Shown one piece after another: positions 8,959 to 16,728 of a stretch of DNA of 61,883 nt. Each line of letters opens with the position of its first letter. Position 1 is the stretch's first letter. The notes beneath the pieces were generated by a model. It made no database searches. It had not been told where the DNA came from and saw only the letters and a program-made list of their open reading frames with translations. This stretch comes from Acidobacteriaceae bacterium. GTDB taxonomy: Bacteria > Acidobacteriota > Terriglobia > Terriglobales > Acidobacteriaceae. The stretch covers positions 1-61,883 of the forward strand of contig PLBY01000164.1 in the NCBI GenBank assembly GCA_003134655.1, read 5' to 3'. A program made the position numbers and the translations under genes.

Positions 8959-10112
8959 CGGCTTGCCTCCACGATGGCGTTCAGGATTTCGTCGGGATTG
9001 TGCACTCCGCCTCCAGCGTGCGATACGGCGTAAGTCTTGGCTTTGCCGTCGGCCGCGCGTTGGACCTCACGAACCATTTGCCCCAGATTGAGTTCCGGCA
9101 CGACGAATGCTTTGACGTGCGCGGCCAAATCCGCAATCTTCTTCTCGGGGAAGGGCCAGGCGGTGATGAGGCGCAGCTTGCCGACTTTCAGTCCTTTGTC
9201 GCGGGCCGCATCGATCGCGCGTTGCGCGACGCGTGACGTGATGCCGTAGGAAACCACCACCACATTGGCATCGTCGAGGCGATCTTCCTCAAACAGGCAG
9301 ATACGGTCGGTGGCGGAACGAATCTTGTTCTGCAGGCGGCGGACCAGTTTGTCCTGCACCTGCGGCGTCATGTTGGGATAGCCGTGTTCATCGTGGGTCA
9401 GGCCCGTGACGTGAAACTTGTAGCCGTCGCCGGCGTGCGCCATTTCCGGTACCATGTCGCCGTTGGTAGCGTAGGGCAGGTAGTCTTCCACCGACTTGCG
9501 AGTGTGCTTGCGCGGTGTGACTTCGATTTCGTCGGCGGGAGGAATGACAACCTTTTCCGTCATGTGTCCCACCACTTCGTCCATCATGAACATGACCGGG
9601 ACGCGAAATTCTTCCGCGAAGTTGAACGCCTTGATAGTCAGGTCGAAGCATTCCTGCGGAGAATTTGGGCAAAGCGCGATGATCTCGTAGTCTCCGTGCG
9701 ATCCCCAGCGTGCCTGCATCATGTCGGCCTGGGCGGGAAGCGTGGGCAGTCCGGTTGACGGTCCGCCGCGCTGCACGTCGACGAATACGCAGGGCGTTTC
9801 CGTCATGGCCGCGTAGCCGATGTGTTCCATCATCAGCGAGAAGCCCGGCCCCGACGTTACAGTGAATGCCTTGGCTCCGCCCCATACTCCGCCTTGCAGC
9901 GCAATCGACGCAGCGAGTTCGTCTTCCATCTGAATGAAGGTTCCACCCACCGTCGGCACTCGGGCGGCGAAGCGCTCGACCACTTCGGTCGAGGGCGTGA
10001 TGGGATATCCGGCGGCAAATCTTGCGCCGGCGGCCAGCGCGCCTTCACAGCAGGCGTGGTCTCCGTCGAGAAAGTGTGTGCCGGTTAGAACACCACGGGG
10101 ATCCGCTTTCAT
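8952..10112 (-). CDS. korA: 2-oxoacid:ferredoxin oxidoreductase alpha subunit
   Basis: This 386-residue alpha subunit carries the pyrimidine-binding and transketolase C-terminal domains. GARFAAGYPITPSTEVVE (about residue 32) and TSGPGFSLMMEHIGYA (about 86) are diagnostic of the alpha chain. The middle region has FMMDEVVGHM, and the C-terminal domain LRLITAWPFPEKKI, then VPELNLGQMVREV. Its ATG overlaps the korD stop (ATGA). Together with korB it would form the catalytic heterodimer. In a soil acidobacterium a role in the TCA cycle, bypassing 2-oxoglutarate dehydrogenase, is plausible but inferred. Confidence 0.94.
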   Translation of the reverse strand: MKADPRGVLTGTHFLDGDHACCEGALAAGARFAAGYPITPSTEVVERFAARVPTVGGTFIQMEDELAASIALQGGVWGGAKAFTVTSGPGFSLMMEHIGYAAMTETPCVFVDVQRGGPSTGLPTLPAQADMMQARWGSHGDYEIIALCPNSPQECFDLTIKAFNFAEEFRVPVMFMMDEVVGHMTEKVVIPPADEIEVTPRKHTRKSVEDYLPYATNGDMVPEMAHAGDGYKFHVTGLTHDEHGYPNMTPQVQDKLVRRLQNKIRSATDRICLFEEDRLDDANVVVVSYGITSRVAQRAIDAARDKGLKVGKLRLITAWPFPEKKIADLAAHVKAFVVPELNLGQMVREVQRAADGKAKTYAVSHAGGGVHNPDEILNAIVEASRC

Positions 10113-10390
10113 TTCTCACCTCCGCTGGCCTGCTTGGCGCTGGCCTGAGGAATCTTGGTTCCGTTGATGGCGAAGTCCGGGCAATACATGCCGCAAAGAT
10201 CGCAGCCACTGCATTTTTCGGGATGCACCACGTGCGGTGGATGGTAGCCCTTCGAATTGAAGGCGGAAGAGAGCGCGAGCACGTGCGTGGGACAGAACTC
10301 CACGCAAAAGCCACAAGCCTTGCAGCGCTCAACGACGATCGAAACACGTCCTTTTGCCACGAGATCCCCCAGCTCAAGAGTGACAATCAC
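10109..10390 (-). CDS. korD: 2x[4Fe-4S] ferredoxin-type delta subunit of 2-oxoacid oxidoreductase
   Basis: This 93-residue iron-sulfur protein has two cluster motifs, CKACGFCVEFCP (about residue 23) and CSGCDLCGMYCP (about 61). Each is the CxxCxxCxxxCP ligand set of 8Fe ferredoxins. As first gene of the korDABC unit it probably passes electrons from the TPP enzyme to soluble ferredoxin. It is the promoter-proximal gene, with a 255-bp divergent region to the GNAT gene holding two CRP/FNR-like palindromes. The start ATG gives a short N-terminal tail before the first cluster. Confidence 0.93.
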   Translation of the reverse strand: MIVTLELGDLVAKGRVSIVVERCKACGFCVEFCPTHVLALSSAFNSKGYHPPHVVHPEKCSGCDLCGMYCPDFAINGTKIPQASAKQASGGEK

Positions 10391-10445
10391 TCCGGGAATT
10401 CAATAACGCAGGACTTGATTATGCGGTGAATCTAGTGATACGCGG

Positions 10446-10461
10446 TGTGATCAGCATCACA
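10446..10461. promoter_or_regulatory. CRP/FNR-type palindromic site upstream of korDABC
   Basis: TGTGATCAGCATCACA is a perfect match to the TGTGA-N6-TCACA CRP half-site arrangement. It lies 56 bp upstream of the korD start codon in the divergent korD/GNAT region. That distance fits an activator or repressor near the kor promoter. No CRP/FNR regulator gene is present in the window. Confidence 0.6.
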
Positions 10462-10589
10462 GGATAAAGTGCGGCCAAGCACGGGCGAGTTTTGCGCCAA
10501 ATTGGCCTAAAAGGCTCTAAATGTGGGAGTTACGTAGTTCTTGGGCGAGCGGCTTGTGTTGTGGATTACGTCGTTAGATTACACTTTCT

Positions 10590-10605
10590 CGTGATGGCGA
10601 TCACG
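10590..10605. promoter_or_regulatory. Second CRP/FNR-type palindrome, next to the GNAT gene
   Basis: CGTGATGGCGATCACG is a perfect 6-4-6 palindrome with GTGA and TCAC half sites, the same plan as the site 130 bp away. It lies about 40 bp before the GNAT start, so one regulator could control both divergent genes. Confidence 0.5.
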
Positions 10606-10645
10606 GGAACCCGTGACGCTTAGCACCGGACCTAGAAGGGCAATC

Positions 10646-11707
10646 GTGGCTGTTGCTCCCGCTTGTTCGCCTCGTTTGCCTCTGCCGGGCGAACCAACTA
10701 CACTCGAAATTTTGCCGCGAGATTTGCCGCCGGTGCTTGGTGGCAGCCCGCTCGGGAGCCCTTTGGAGATCCTCGACCTCAGGCACTTTTCTTCCGTGGA
10801 CTTGCGTCCGTTGCTCGAAGACGAGACGCAAGTCTGGTCGCGCCTGCTTTCGTGGGATTATTCCGGCTCGGCTGAGATGATTCTCCGCTACATCGACGCG
10901 AAAATCCTGCCTGGATATGCCGCCGTCGATCGCGGCCGCGTCTTCGGCTATTCGTTCTTTGTGTATGAGGGCAGCAAGGGAGTGATTGGCGACCTCTACG
11001 TCATCAATGGCACGAGGCTTCCTAATGCTCGCGAGGTTGAACTAAAGCTGCTCACCCATGTGATCGAGACGCTGCAGCAGTCTCCGGGGATTCATCGCGT
11101 GGAGGCGCAACTGCTCGCGCATGAAGCCAACGCAGTGTCACGCCCGTTTCTCGAGACGGGATTTCAGCGGCATCCACGCCTGTTCATGACGTTGACTTTG
11201 GGGAAAGCCGCCACGGAGAAGGTGCCGACGCATCCCGATGTTGAGATTCGGCCGTGGACTGAGAGTGACTATCAGCCCACTGCTGCCGTGATCACCGCGG
11301 CGTATCGCAGCCACGTCGACGCGCAGATCAACGACCAGTACCACACGCTTAGCGGATCGCTGCGCTTCCTCAATAACATCGTGCGCTTCCCGGGGTGCGG
11401 AGTATTTGATGTCGAGTCGTCATTCGTGGCACTGGACCGCAAGGCGAAGAGTCTGATTGGAGTCATCCTGTGCTCCCGCGTGCGGAATAATGTCGGCCAC
11501 GTCACCCAGGTGTGCGTCCTGCCGGAGTATCGCTCGCGCGGAATCGGAGAGTCTTTGCTGGCGGCCACGGAGGGCAGCCTGCGGAAGCGAAACTTCGTCC
11601 TGCTGTCGCTGACGGTGACGGAAGCGAACGCGCGGGCCGTCGAGCTTTACCGGCGCTTGAATTTTGAGTCGAAGAGAATTTTCGATGCGTTTGTGTGGGA
11701 GGGGTAA
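10646..11707 (+). CDS. Double-GNAT N-acetyltransferase
   Basis: The product is 353 residues from GTG 10646, chosen because AGAAGGG stands five bases before it; GTG 10613 is possible and adds 11 residues. The C-terminal GNAT domain is clear: THVTQVCVLPEYRSRGIGES supplies the acetyl-CoA pyrophosphate loop, followed by LTVTEANARAVELYRRLNF. The N-terminal half has a weaker GNAT-like fold (GYAAVDRGRVFGYSFFVYEG), so this may be a tandem GNAT. The substrate is unknown. It is transcribed divergently from korDABC and shares palindromic sites with it. Confidence 0.85.
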   Translation: MAVAPACSPRLPLPGEPTTLEILPRDLPPVLGGSPLGSPLEILDLRHFSSVDLRPLLEDETQVWSRLLSWDYSGSAEMILRYIDAKILPGYAAVDRGRVFGYSFFVYEGSKGVIGDLYVINGTRLPNAREVELKLLTHVIETLQQSPGIHRVEAQLLAHEANAVSRPFLETGFQRHPRLFMTLTLGKAATEKVPTHPDVEIRPWTESDYQPTAAVITAAYRSHVDAQINDQYHTLSGSLRFLNNIVRFPGCGVFDVESSFVALDRKAKSLIGVILCSRVRNNVGHVTQVCVLPEYRSRGIGESLLAATEGSLRKRNFVLLSLTVTEANARAVELYRRLNFESKRIFDAFVWEG

Positions 11708-11828
11708 GGCAGCTTTTAGCCGTTAGCTCTTAGCCATTAGCTTTGTCGCAGAGAAGGACAGCAGAAGGGTATCTAATGGGAAGATTGAGATTCAAGCTAA
11801 CAGCTAAAGGCTAAGAGCTAGAAGCTAT
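11708..11828. repeat. Intergenic inverted repeat built from a TTAGCnn word
   Basis: Left arm 11710-11745 is made of TTAGCCG/TTAGCTC/TTAGCCA/TTAGCTT. Right arm 11794-11827 carries the complementary AGCTAAC/AGCTAAAGG/CTAAGAGCTAG words. The spacer is about 48 nt. The right arm contains the stop codon of the small membrane protein on the minus strand, so the repeat lies exactly between two converging genes. Confidence 0.75.
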
Positions 11829-12007
11829 CTTCGCAACACCCACATCGCCCAGCCCGCTACCAGCACGCCGCCGAGAAACATCGCAAAGCAATAGAGCCCG
11901 TACTTCACCATCTCGCGCGTGGTCTCGCGGTGGGTGATGCCGAATACGATGGAGGCGAACAGGGCGAACACCGCCGCCGCGCTGAAATGATTGAGAGTGA
12001 TGGTCAC
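11825..12007 (-). CDS. Small two-helix membrane protein
   Basis: This 60-residue protein has two predicted membrane helices (AAAVFALFASIVFGI and CFAMFLGGVLVAGWAMWVL) joined by a charged loop HRETTREMVKYG. No named family is recognised. It lies 61 bp downstream of another membrane-protein gene on the same strand, within a probable operon that starts at the M24 peptidase. The stop codon falls inside the TTAGC-word repeat. Confidence 0.65.
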   Translation of the reverse strand: MTITLNHFSAAAVFALFASIVFGITHRETTREMVKYGLYCFAMFLGGVLVAGWAMWVLRR

Positions 12008-12031
12008 TGCGCGAAGCTCCGTGAAGAGGTT

Positions 12032-12060
12032 TTAACTGACGGCTGATAGCTGACACCTGA
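12032..12060. repeat. Single tandem-word arm (CTGAnnG type)
   Basis: A degenerate tandem of CTGACGG, CTGATAG, CTGACAC and CTGAGAG fills the gap between two minus-strand genes. No complementary arm is visible, unlike the other word repeats. Confidence 0.4.
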
Positions 12061-12068
12061 GAGCGCCT

Positions 12069-12485
12069 TCATTGTTTCTTTCCAATGGCGATGTGATAGG
12101 CGTCGGCGACAGCGATAAAGTTCAGCAGTCCCGCGACAATCATGAATTTCGTTCCATAGTCCGCAGTGGCGAATGCGATGGCGCCCTGGCCCCAGTCCGC
12201 AGCCATCGTCACGATGTAAAGAGCGCCCGCGCCTACGTCGCCGATGAATCCGAGAATGTCGAGGATGTCGCCGCCGTTCGCTTTGTAGATGCGGCCCTGC
12301 ATCGCCAGTCCGAGCACGAACAGGGTCGCGATCGACACGAACAGCAGCAAGCCTCGGATCCAGCGCTTTTGGATCATGTGTCCGGCGCCCGGTATCAACC
12401 AGCCCACCGCGGGGGCGACCACGGACATCATGTTCACTTGTTCCTGCTGAGCGGGCCTCGTTTTGTCTGTCGTGGAATTAGCCAT
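12069..12485 (-). CDS. Membrane protein, DUF6677-like
   Basis: The product is 138 residues, with a cytoplasmic Gln/Thr-rich N-terminus and four hydrophobic segments. The motif PAVGWLIPGAGHMIQKRWIR resembles the glycine-rich turn of TM2/DUF6677-type small membrane proteins known from Acidobacteria; the assignment is from memory. The gene begins one base after the M24 peptidase stop, so they are cotranscribed. No enzymatic residues are evident. Confidence 0.75.
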   Translation of the reverse strand: MANSTTDKTRPAQQEQVNMMSVVAPAVGWLIPGAGHMIQKRWIRGLLLFVSIATLFVLGLAMQGRIYKANGGDILDILGFIGDVGAGALYIVTMAADWGQGAIAFATADYGTKFMIVAGLLNFIAVADAYHIAIGKKQ

Positions 12486-13652
12486 TCAGATGTTCACAAT
12501 CTCGCGTTGAATTTTCCCGGTTACTTCGGCGGACTTGGCGCGTACCAGCACGTTCACTTCGCTGCGCACGCCGAACTCCGGCAGGTAGATGCCGGGCTCG
12601 ATGGAGAAGCAGGAGTTGGGAAGGATCTGCCGCTCGTCGTGAATTTCCAGATCGTCCATGTTGGCCCCATTGGAATGGACGTCGGTGCCGATGGAATGTC
12701 CGGTGCGATGAATAAAATAATCGCCGTAGCCCGCCTTCTTGATGTGTCCGCGGGTGGCGCGATCGACTTCCCATCCGGCGATGCGGCGTCCGCCGTTGAT
12801 CGCGTCCAGGACGGTCTTCACCCCGGCGTCGCGCGCGTCGCGCACGATCTCGAAAACTTCCTGCATTTTTCCCGAGGGTGCACTGCCCACGAAGCCCATC
12901 CAGGTGATGTCGTAGTAGACCGCGTTGGCGGTGTTCTTCTTGCCCCAGACATCAAGCAGAAGCAGATCGCCCTCGCGAATTGGTATAGGATGGCTAGCGT
13001 GCGGCTCGTAGTGCGGGTTGCCGGCGTTGGCGTTGACTGCCACGATCGGCGGATCGTCGGTTAGCAGATTCTCGCGGGAAAAAGCTTCCATGAACCACAG
13101 CTGAATTTCGTGTTCCTTTGTGCCGCCGTTGCGCACGCGCTTGCCCACCTCTTTGAAAGCAGCCGTGACGATGGAGTCGATGCTGTCGCGCGCCGCGAAG
13201 TGCGACTGGATCTGTTCTTCGCTCCACGTGGATTCAAACTGCGCCACCAGATCCGCGGAGCTGACCACATTCTTGCCCAGCCCGCGCAGCAGGTCGATGG
13301 TGCCGCCATCCACCAGAGAGATAGTGAACACGCTGTTGTTCGGCGAATACTGCATCGCCAGATCGCGGTGCTTGGCGAGAATCGATTTCAGTTGGTCGAA
13401 CAATTCCTGCCAGCCGGAATATTGATGCTTCTTGCCAGGCAGGGAATCGAGGTGTCCGGCTTCGATTTTGTGGACCAGTTTGACCGGCTCGCCTTCGGCG
13501 GGAATCAGGTAGAACCAGCGCCGGGTCACCATCAGGCTCGCGGGCAAACCGAGCACGCGGTAGGCAATGGGATCACGATGGTGGTGGTCGTAGAAAAGCC
13601 ACGCATCAATGTTGCGTTCGCGCAGCGCAGACTGGATGGCAGCGAGGTCCAT
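12486..13652 (-). CDS. M24 family metallopeptidase (Xaa-Pro aminopeptidase-like)
   Basis: This 388-residue enzyme has a creatinase-like N-domain and a pita-bread catalytic domain. The five metal ligands are visible: Asp in LLLLDVWGKK, Asp in YYDITW, His in HRTGHSIG, Glu in SIEPGIY and Glu in RSEVNVLV. It should remove N-terminal residues before proline or act as a general dipeptidase in the cytoplasm; there is no signal peptide. ATG 13652 is preferred over longer options because AGAGG precedes it by seven bases and the family N-terminus starts there. It is the first gene of a three-gene minus-strand unit. Confidence 0.9.
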   Translation of the reverse strand: MDLAAIQSALRERNIDAWLFYDHHHRDPIAYRVLGLPASLMVTRRWFYLIPAEGEPVKLVHKIEAGHLDSLPGKKHQYSGWQELFDQLKSILAKHRDLAMQYSPNNSVFTISLVDGGTIDLLRGLGKNVVSSADLVAQFESTWSEEQIQSHFAARDSIDSIVTAAFKEVGKRVRNGGTKEHEIQLWFMEAFSRENLLTDDPPIVAVNANAGNPHYEPHASHPIPIREGDLLLLDVWGKKNTANAVYYDITWMGFVGSAPSGKMQEVFEIVRDARDAGVKTVLDAINGGRRIAGWEVDRATRGHIKKAGYGDYFIHRTGHSIGTDVHSNGANMDDLEIHDERQILPNSCFSIEPGIYLPEFGVRSEVNVLVRAKSAEVTGKIQREIVNI

Positions 13653-13679
13653 GGGCAAACCTCTATTGTAAACAAGAGC

Positions 13680-13958
13680 AAGGATTTGGGCGAATCCGCC
13701 CCGGTCAAGGTGGCCCAGCGCATCCGTATCGAATCGATCGATGTTGTGCGCGGGGTCACCTGATTGCCATTGCCGTGTGCTACGCGCTACGGGCAAGTGC
13801 ACTGGATGTTCGAATCGCCGACCATGGGGCAATTCCCCATCACTGAGCCGCCGGGCTGGGGATATTCGTTGCCGCTAGTGTACTTAGTGTGGGCAACTGT
13901 AGTGGTGACGCTTTATCCGCTGTGCCGCTGGTTCGCGGTTGAAGCAGCGGCGGAGTGA
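13680..13958 (+). pseudogene. Relic of a DUF1624 (HGSNAT-like) membrane acyltransferase with its middle deleted
   Basis: The stretch before 13763 encodes RIRIESIDVVRGVT and then a stop; SxDVxRG is the typical N-terminal block of DUF1624/heparan-alpha-glucosaminide acetyltransferase-like proteins. Immediately afterwards 13764-13958 encodes RYGQVHWMFESP...GWGYSLPLVYLVWATVVV...YPLCRWFA, the typical C-terminal end of the same family. About 300 residues of membrane helices in between are gone, and the frame is shifted at the junction. I infer one internal deletion. No start codon with a ribosome site is visible. Confidence 0.6.
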
Positions 13959-14042
13959 TGCGTGGCTGAGTTACTTCTGAGTCAGGCGCGGGCACAGTAC
14001 ACGAGTTGTAATGCAAATCCAGCCGCGGAGCGGCAAAGCAAA

Positions 14043-14104
14043 TGAGCCCAGCGCTTCAGCGCTGGGTCACCGCGGACGACAGGAACAAGTCCCGGAGGAA
14101 CGGC
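14043..14104. repeat. Palindromic repeat CCC-stem-GGG type
   Basis: CCCAGCGCTTCAGCGCTGGG (14047-14066) is a perfect hairpin. It is followed by a GTCCCGGAGG-type tail (14088-14097). The same design, with other stem letters, occurs at 33421-33440 and 33500-33519. It lies just beyond the 3' end of the AlkD-like gene and could terminate it. Confidence 0.65.
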
Positions 14105-14118
14105 ACAAGGAAGCAGAT

Positions 14119-14847
14119 CTAAGTACCCAGGACCCGTGCCCGCGCGGTCTTCGGCAGCGTCTCACACGCCGTCCGCAGGACTAGCCGTGGAGCGCGTCCG
14201 CGAATCGTCATCAAATACGGCACAGTACGCTTCGGATCGTACTTCGCCGTCTCCCGCAGCAGCCAGCCGAGGCCCTTCTGCACCATGTCGTCCTGGTCGG
14301 CGAGCAGAGCGTCGGAAAGCTTGACGATTTCAGGGAAGAACATCTTGGCTCGCGCCCCGCGAATGAGCGCGACGCAGGCCGCCCGCCGGTGCCAGCGTTT
14401 CGGCGACTTCGCCCAACGGAACACGTCCTTGACCCGGGCCGGGTTCGCGGCCACCATGGGCGCAATCAAGTAGTGCACCAGACCGTCGTGGTCGGCCCAA
14501 CTGCTGAGGCGGTCCAGCCACGATCCGAACAGCTTGAACTCACGATCGCCGAACTGAGCGTCCTGTTTCTCGAGAAGAAAGACAGCCGCAATCTTTTCTT
14601 CGAGCACCTGGCCGGAGAATAATTTGTCGGCCACTCTTACCAGAAAATCGAAGTCGTGTTCCCGCAAAATGTCGCGGCGGCATTGCCGGATGGCGCGCCG
14701 CAGTTCAGCCGTGTACCAGCCGTACGATTTGATCTCTTCCTTGAAGAACCACTGCACCCCGGCGGCATGCTCGGAGGAGCCGCCCCCCTTTAGCGCGCTG
14801 CGAATCTGTGTGGCGACTGCGGATGGGCTGCTCTTCGGATTCGGCAT
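14119..14847 (-). CDS. DNA alkylation repair (AlkD-like HEAT-repeat) protein
   Basis: This 242-residue, all-helical protein fits the AlkD/DNA alkylation repair family. Seen are the N-terminal GVQWFFKEEIKSYGWYTAELR, HDFDFLVRVADKLFSGQVLEEKIAA, WADHDGLVHYLIAP and KSPKRWHRRAACVALI. The last is the conserved W-x-R-R/aromatic region of the DNA-binding concave face, followed by KGLGWLLRETAK. Such glycosylases remove bulky or positively charged alkylated bases without base flipping. It lies 15 bp upstream-to-downstream with the MFS gene on the same strand, so probably cotranscribed. Confidence 0.88.
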   Translation of the reverse strand: MPNPKSSPSAVATQIRSALKGGGSSEHAAGVQWFFKEEIKSYGWYTAELRRAIRQCRRDILREHDFDFLVRVADKLFSGQVLEEKIAAVFLLEKQDAQFGDREFKLFGSWLDRLSSWADHDGLVHYLIAPMVAANPARVKDVFRWAKSPKRWHRRAACVALIRGARAKMFFPEIVKLSDALLADQDDMVQKGLGWLLRETAKYDPKRTVPYLMTIRGRAPRLVLRTACETLPKTARARVLGT

Positions 14848-14862
14848 GACGACTGTTCCAAC

Positions 14863-16275
14863 TCACGATTGCGCCGCAGGATCAGCCGCGGCGCCGGCGG
14901 TTCTGACAAACCTGTCATACATCCATAGCGCCGCTGCGGTCGCGAGTCCGATGCCGGTAATCCAGAACCATATCATTGCCGGCTGGTGCTGAACTTCACC
15001 GAAATGATGCAGCAGGAATCCGCCGAACGGGCCGCCGATGAGCGATCCAATGCCGATGGGCACGAATGCAAATCCCATGTACGTGCCTTGTTGCCCCGGA
15101 GGCGCAAGCCGTGAGATGTATTCGTAGTAGCGCGGGGCCTGTATGATTTCGCCCATCGCGAGGAAGAACAATGAGAAAACTGCGCCCCAGATCGTAGGAC
15201 GGAAGGCGAGGATCAGCCACGACAGGGAAGTGATTACCGTGCCCAGAATGACGGCGGCGAATGCGGGTATCTTGCGCGTCAGAAAATTTACCACGAGGGT
15301 CAGACAGATGACGGTCAATCCATCGACCACTAGAATCATCTCAACATCTGCATGCGCATCGATATACCCGTGAATGAATCCGGGCAGACTGATGTACTGT
15401 TGCCAGAAAACGATCCAGTAGCCGGTGAAGATCACGAGGAACCACATAAAGCGGCTGATGCCCGCGAGCATAACCACGAGGAAGCCAATCCAGATCCACC
15501 ACGGGACCGACCACTCCGGCTTCGTCCACAGCGCAATGCGCAGGAGCAATGCGACCAGCAGCACGGGTAACACGAGCCGGTAATTTCCCAACACGATGCA
15601 GAAATTTCTCGCGACCGTCGCAATGGATGGCGGAGGCGCGTCGCCGGCCTTGCGGGGTTCGCGGAAGAAGAGGATGACAACAAAAAACATCGCGAAGACG
15701 CTGAGCGCAGCGACGCGGTAAACATTTTCGACGCCGAGGTGGCGATGCGCCCAGGACGCAAAATAAGGCCCGGCAGCGCCGCCGATGTTCACCATGGTGT
15801 AATAAATCGAGTAGCCGATGGAGCGGACGTTTTCCTTCGAGGCGCGAGCCGTGGTGCCGACCACGCAGGGCTTTACTAGCGAAACTCCGAGCGCGGGAAG
15901 AATGAGAATGAAACCGACAAATAGTCCCAGCGGTACCGTGTTACGCACGGGAGCCAGCCATGACGCGCCAATCGAACCGATCAGAAAATAGGAAGCGCCC
16001 AGAATGAGATAGGCGACTGACAGGGCGCGGCGGAATCCCAGTCGATCGGCAGCGGCTCCGCCGAAAATCGCTAGGAACCACACCATGCCGCCGAAGATGC
16101 CCGTGAGTGTGCCGGTCTGCTCGGTGGAGAAGTTCAGCTTCTCCTGCAGGTACAAGGCGAGCGAGGCGAACGCTCCGTAGTAGGCGAGGCGCTCGAAAAT
16201 CTCGGTGATATTGGCGATCCAGAAGGGACGTTCGAACCCGGTGCGGACTTCTTCGAAGCGTTGAGAGAAAGGCAA
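14863..16275 (-). CDS. MFS transporter, peptide/POT-like
   Basis: This 470-residue inner-membrane carrier has about 12 helices. The start FWIANITEIFERLAYYGAFASLALYLQEKL closely follows the ExxERFxYYG signature of the proton-dependent oligopeptide (POT/PTR) branch, although the canonical E-R-F reads E-R-L. GGAAADRLGFRRAL is the MFS loop 2-3 motif. Substrate could be a di/tripeptide, but this cannot be settled from sequence. The stop lies 15 bp before the AlkD-like gene. Confidence 0.85.
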   Translation of the reverse strand: MPFSQRFEEVRTGFERPFWIANITEIFERLAYYGAFASLALYLQEKLNFSTEQTGTLTGIFGGMVWFLAIFGGAAADRLGFRRALSVAYLILGASYFLIGSIGASWLAPVRNTVPLGLFVGFILILPALGVSLVKPCVVGTTARASKENVRSIGYSIYYTMVNIGGAAGPYFASWAHRHLGVENVYRVAALSVFAMFFVVILFFREPRKAGDAPPPSIATVARNFCIVLGNYRLVLPVLLVALLLRIALWTKPEWSVPWWIWIGFLVVMLAGISRFMWFLVIFTGYWIVFWQQYISLPGFIHGYIDAHADVEMILVVDGLTVICLTLVVNFLTRKIPAFAAVILGTVITSLSWLILAFRPTIWGAVFSLFFLAMGEIIQAPRYYEYISRLAPPGQQGTYMGFAFVPIGIGSLIGGPFGGFLLHHFGEVQHQPAMIWFWITGIGLATAAALWMYDRFVRTAGAAADPAAQS

Positions 16276-16347
16276 AGTGGCTCCTAAAGGTTATGTGGCG
16301 TCAGCGCTCGTGGCAGTCAGACAAAACTCCTGCCACGCATTCTCGCT

Positions 16348-16403
16348 CTACACTGCGAGGGCAAGATGCGCTCGCGACAGCCGGTGAGACGCCGGCGCTA
16401 CTG
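16348..16403. repeat. Dispersed GCGAGGGC / GCCGGCGCTAC repeat
   Basis: The sequence runs GCGAGGGCAAGATGCGCTCGC followed by GACAGCCGGTGAGACGCCGGC and GCTACT. It consists of two adjoining imperfect hairpins. An inverted-order relative occurs at 30703-30760. The stop codon of the following minus-strand gene lies inside it. Confidence 0.6.
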
Positions 16404-16685
16404 TTCAATTCTGGTGCGCAACTCGGCGACGGAAATGCCCGCCACGCGTATCACTTTATTTCGGCTCGTCTGGCCGGAGGCAATGGTAACGGAAGAGCGC
16501 GGCACCTTCAAAAGTTTCGCGAAAAATTCGATGCAGGCCTCGTTGGCCCGGCCTTCGACAGGAGGCGTGGTCAGGGAGACTTTCAGCGCGTCGCCCAGTT
16601 CGCCGGTGATGGCGTTCTTCTTCGCGCGGGGATGCACTTTGACGGCGAAAGTGATTCCACTTCCCGACTCCTGAAGGGGGATCAT
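16398..16685 (-). CDS. DUF167 (YggU-like) protein
   Basis: The product is a 95-residue DUF167 protein. Characteristic are VKVHPRAKKNAITGEL, LKVSLTTPPVEGRANEACIEFFAKLL and the RSSVTIASGQTSRNKVIRV block. The fold is known but the function is not. It is commonly next to yggS, as here, in one minus-strand unit. The final codons are encoded by the dispersed repeat at 16348. Confidence 0.9.
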   Translation of the reverse strand: MIPLQESGSGITFAVKVHPRAKKNAITGELGDALKVSLTTPPVEGRANEACIEFFAKLLKVPRSSVTIASGQTSRNKVIRVAGISVAELRTRIEQ

Positions 16686-16690
16686 TCTTA

Positions 16691-16728
16691 TTCCTCAGTG
16701 ACCTCTGTGTCCTCTGTGGTTAAGGTTT
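16691..16728. repeat. Single arm of the CCTCTGTG word repeat
   Basis: Tandem CCTCAGTG, CCTCTGTG, CCTCTGTGG words lie between the yggS-like and DUF167 genes and include the yggS-like stop codon (16720-16722). It is related to the ACGAAGG word at 17434. No second arm is present. Confidence 0.5.

Noticed and set aside
12072..13064. Plus-strand frame of 330 codons over the M24 gene
   Set aside because: It overlaps the clear M24 and DUF6677-like genes in antisense and lacks motifs.
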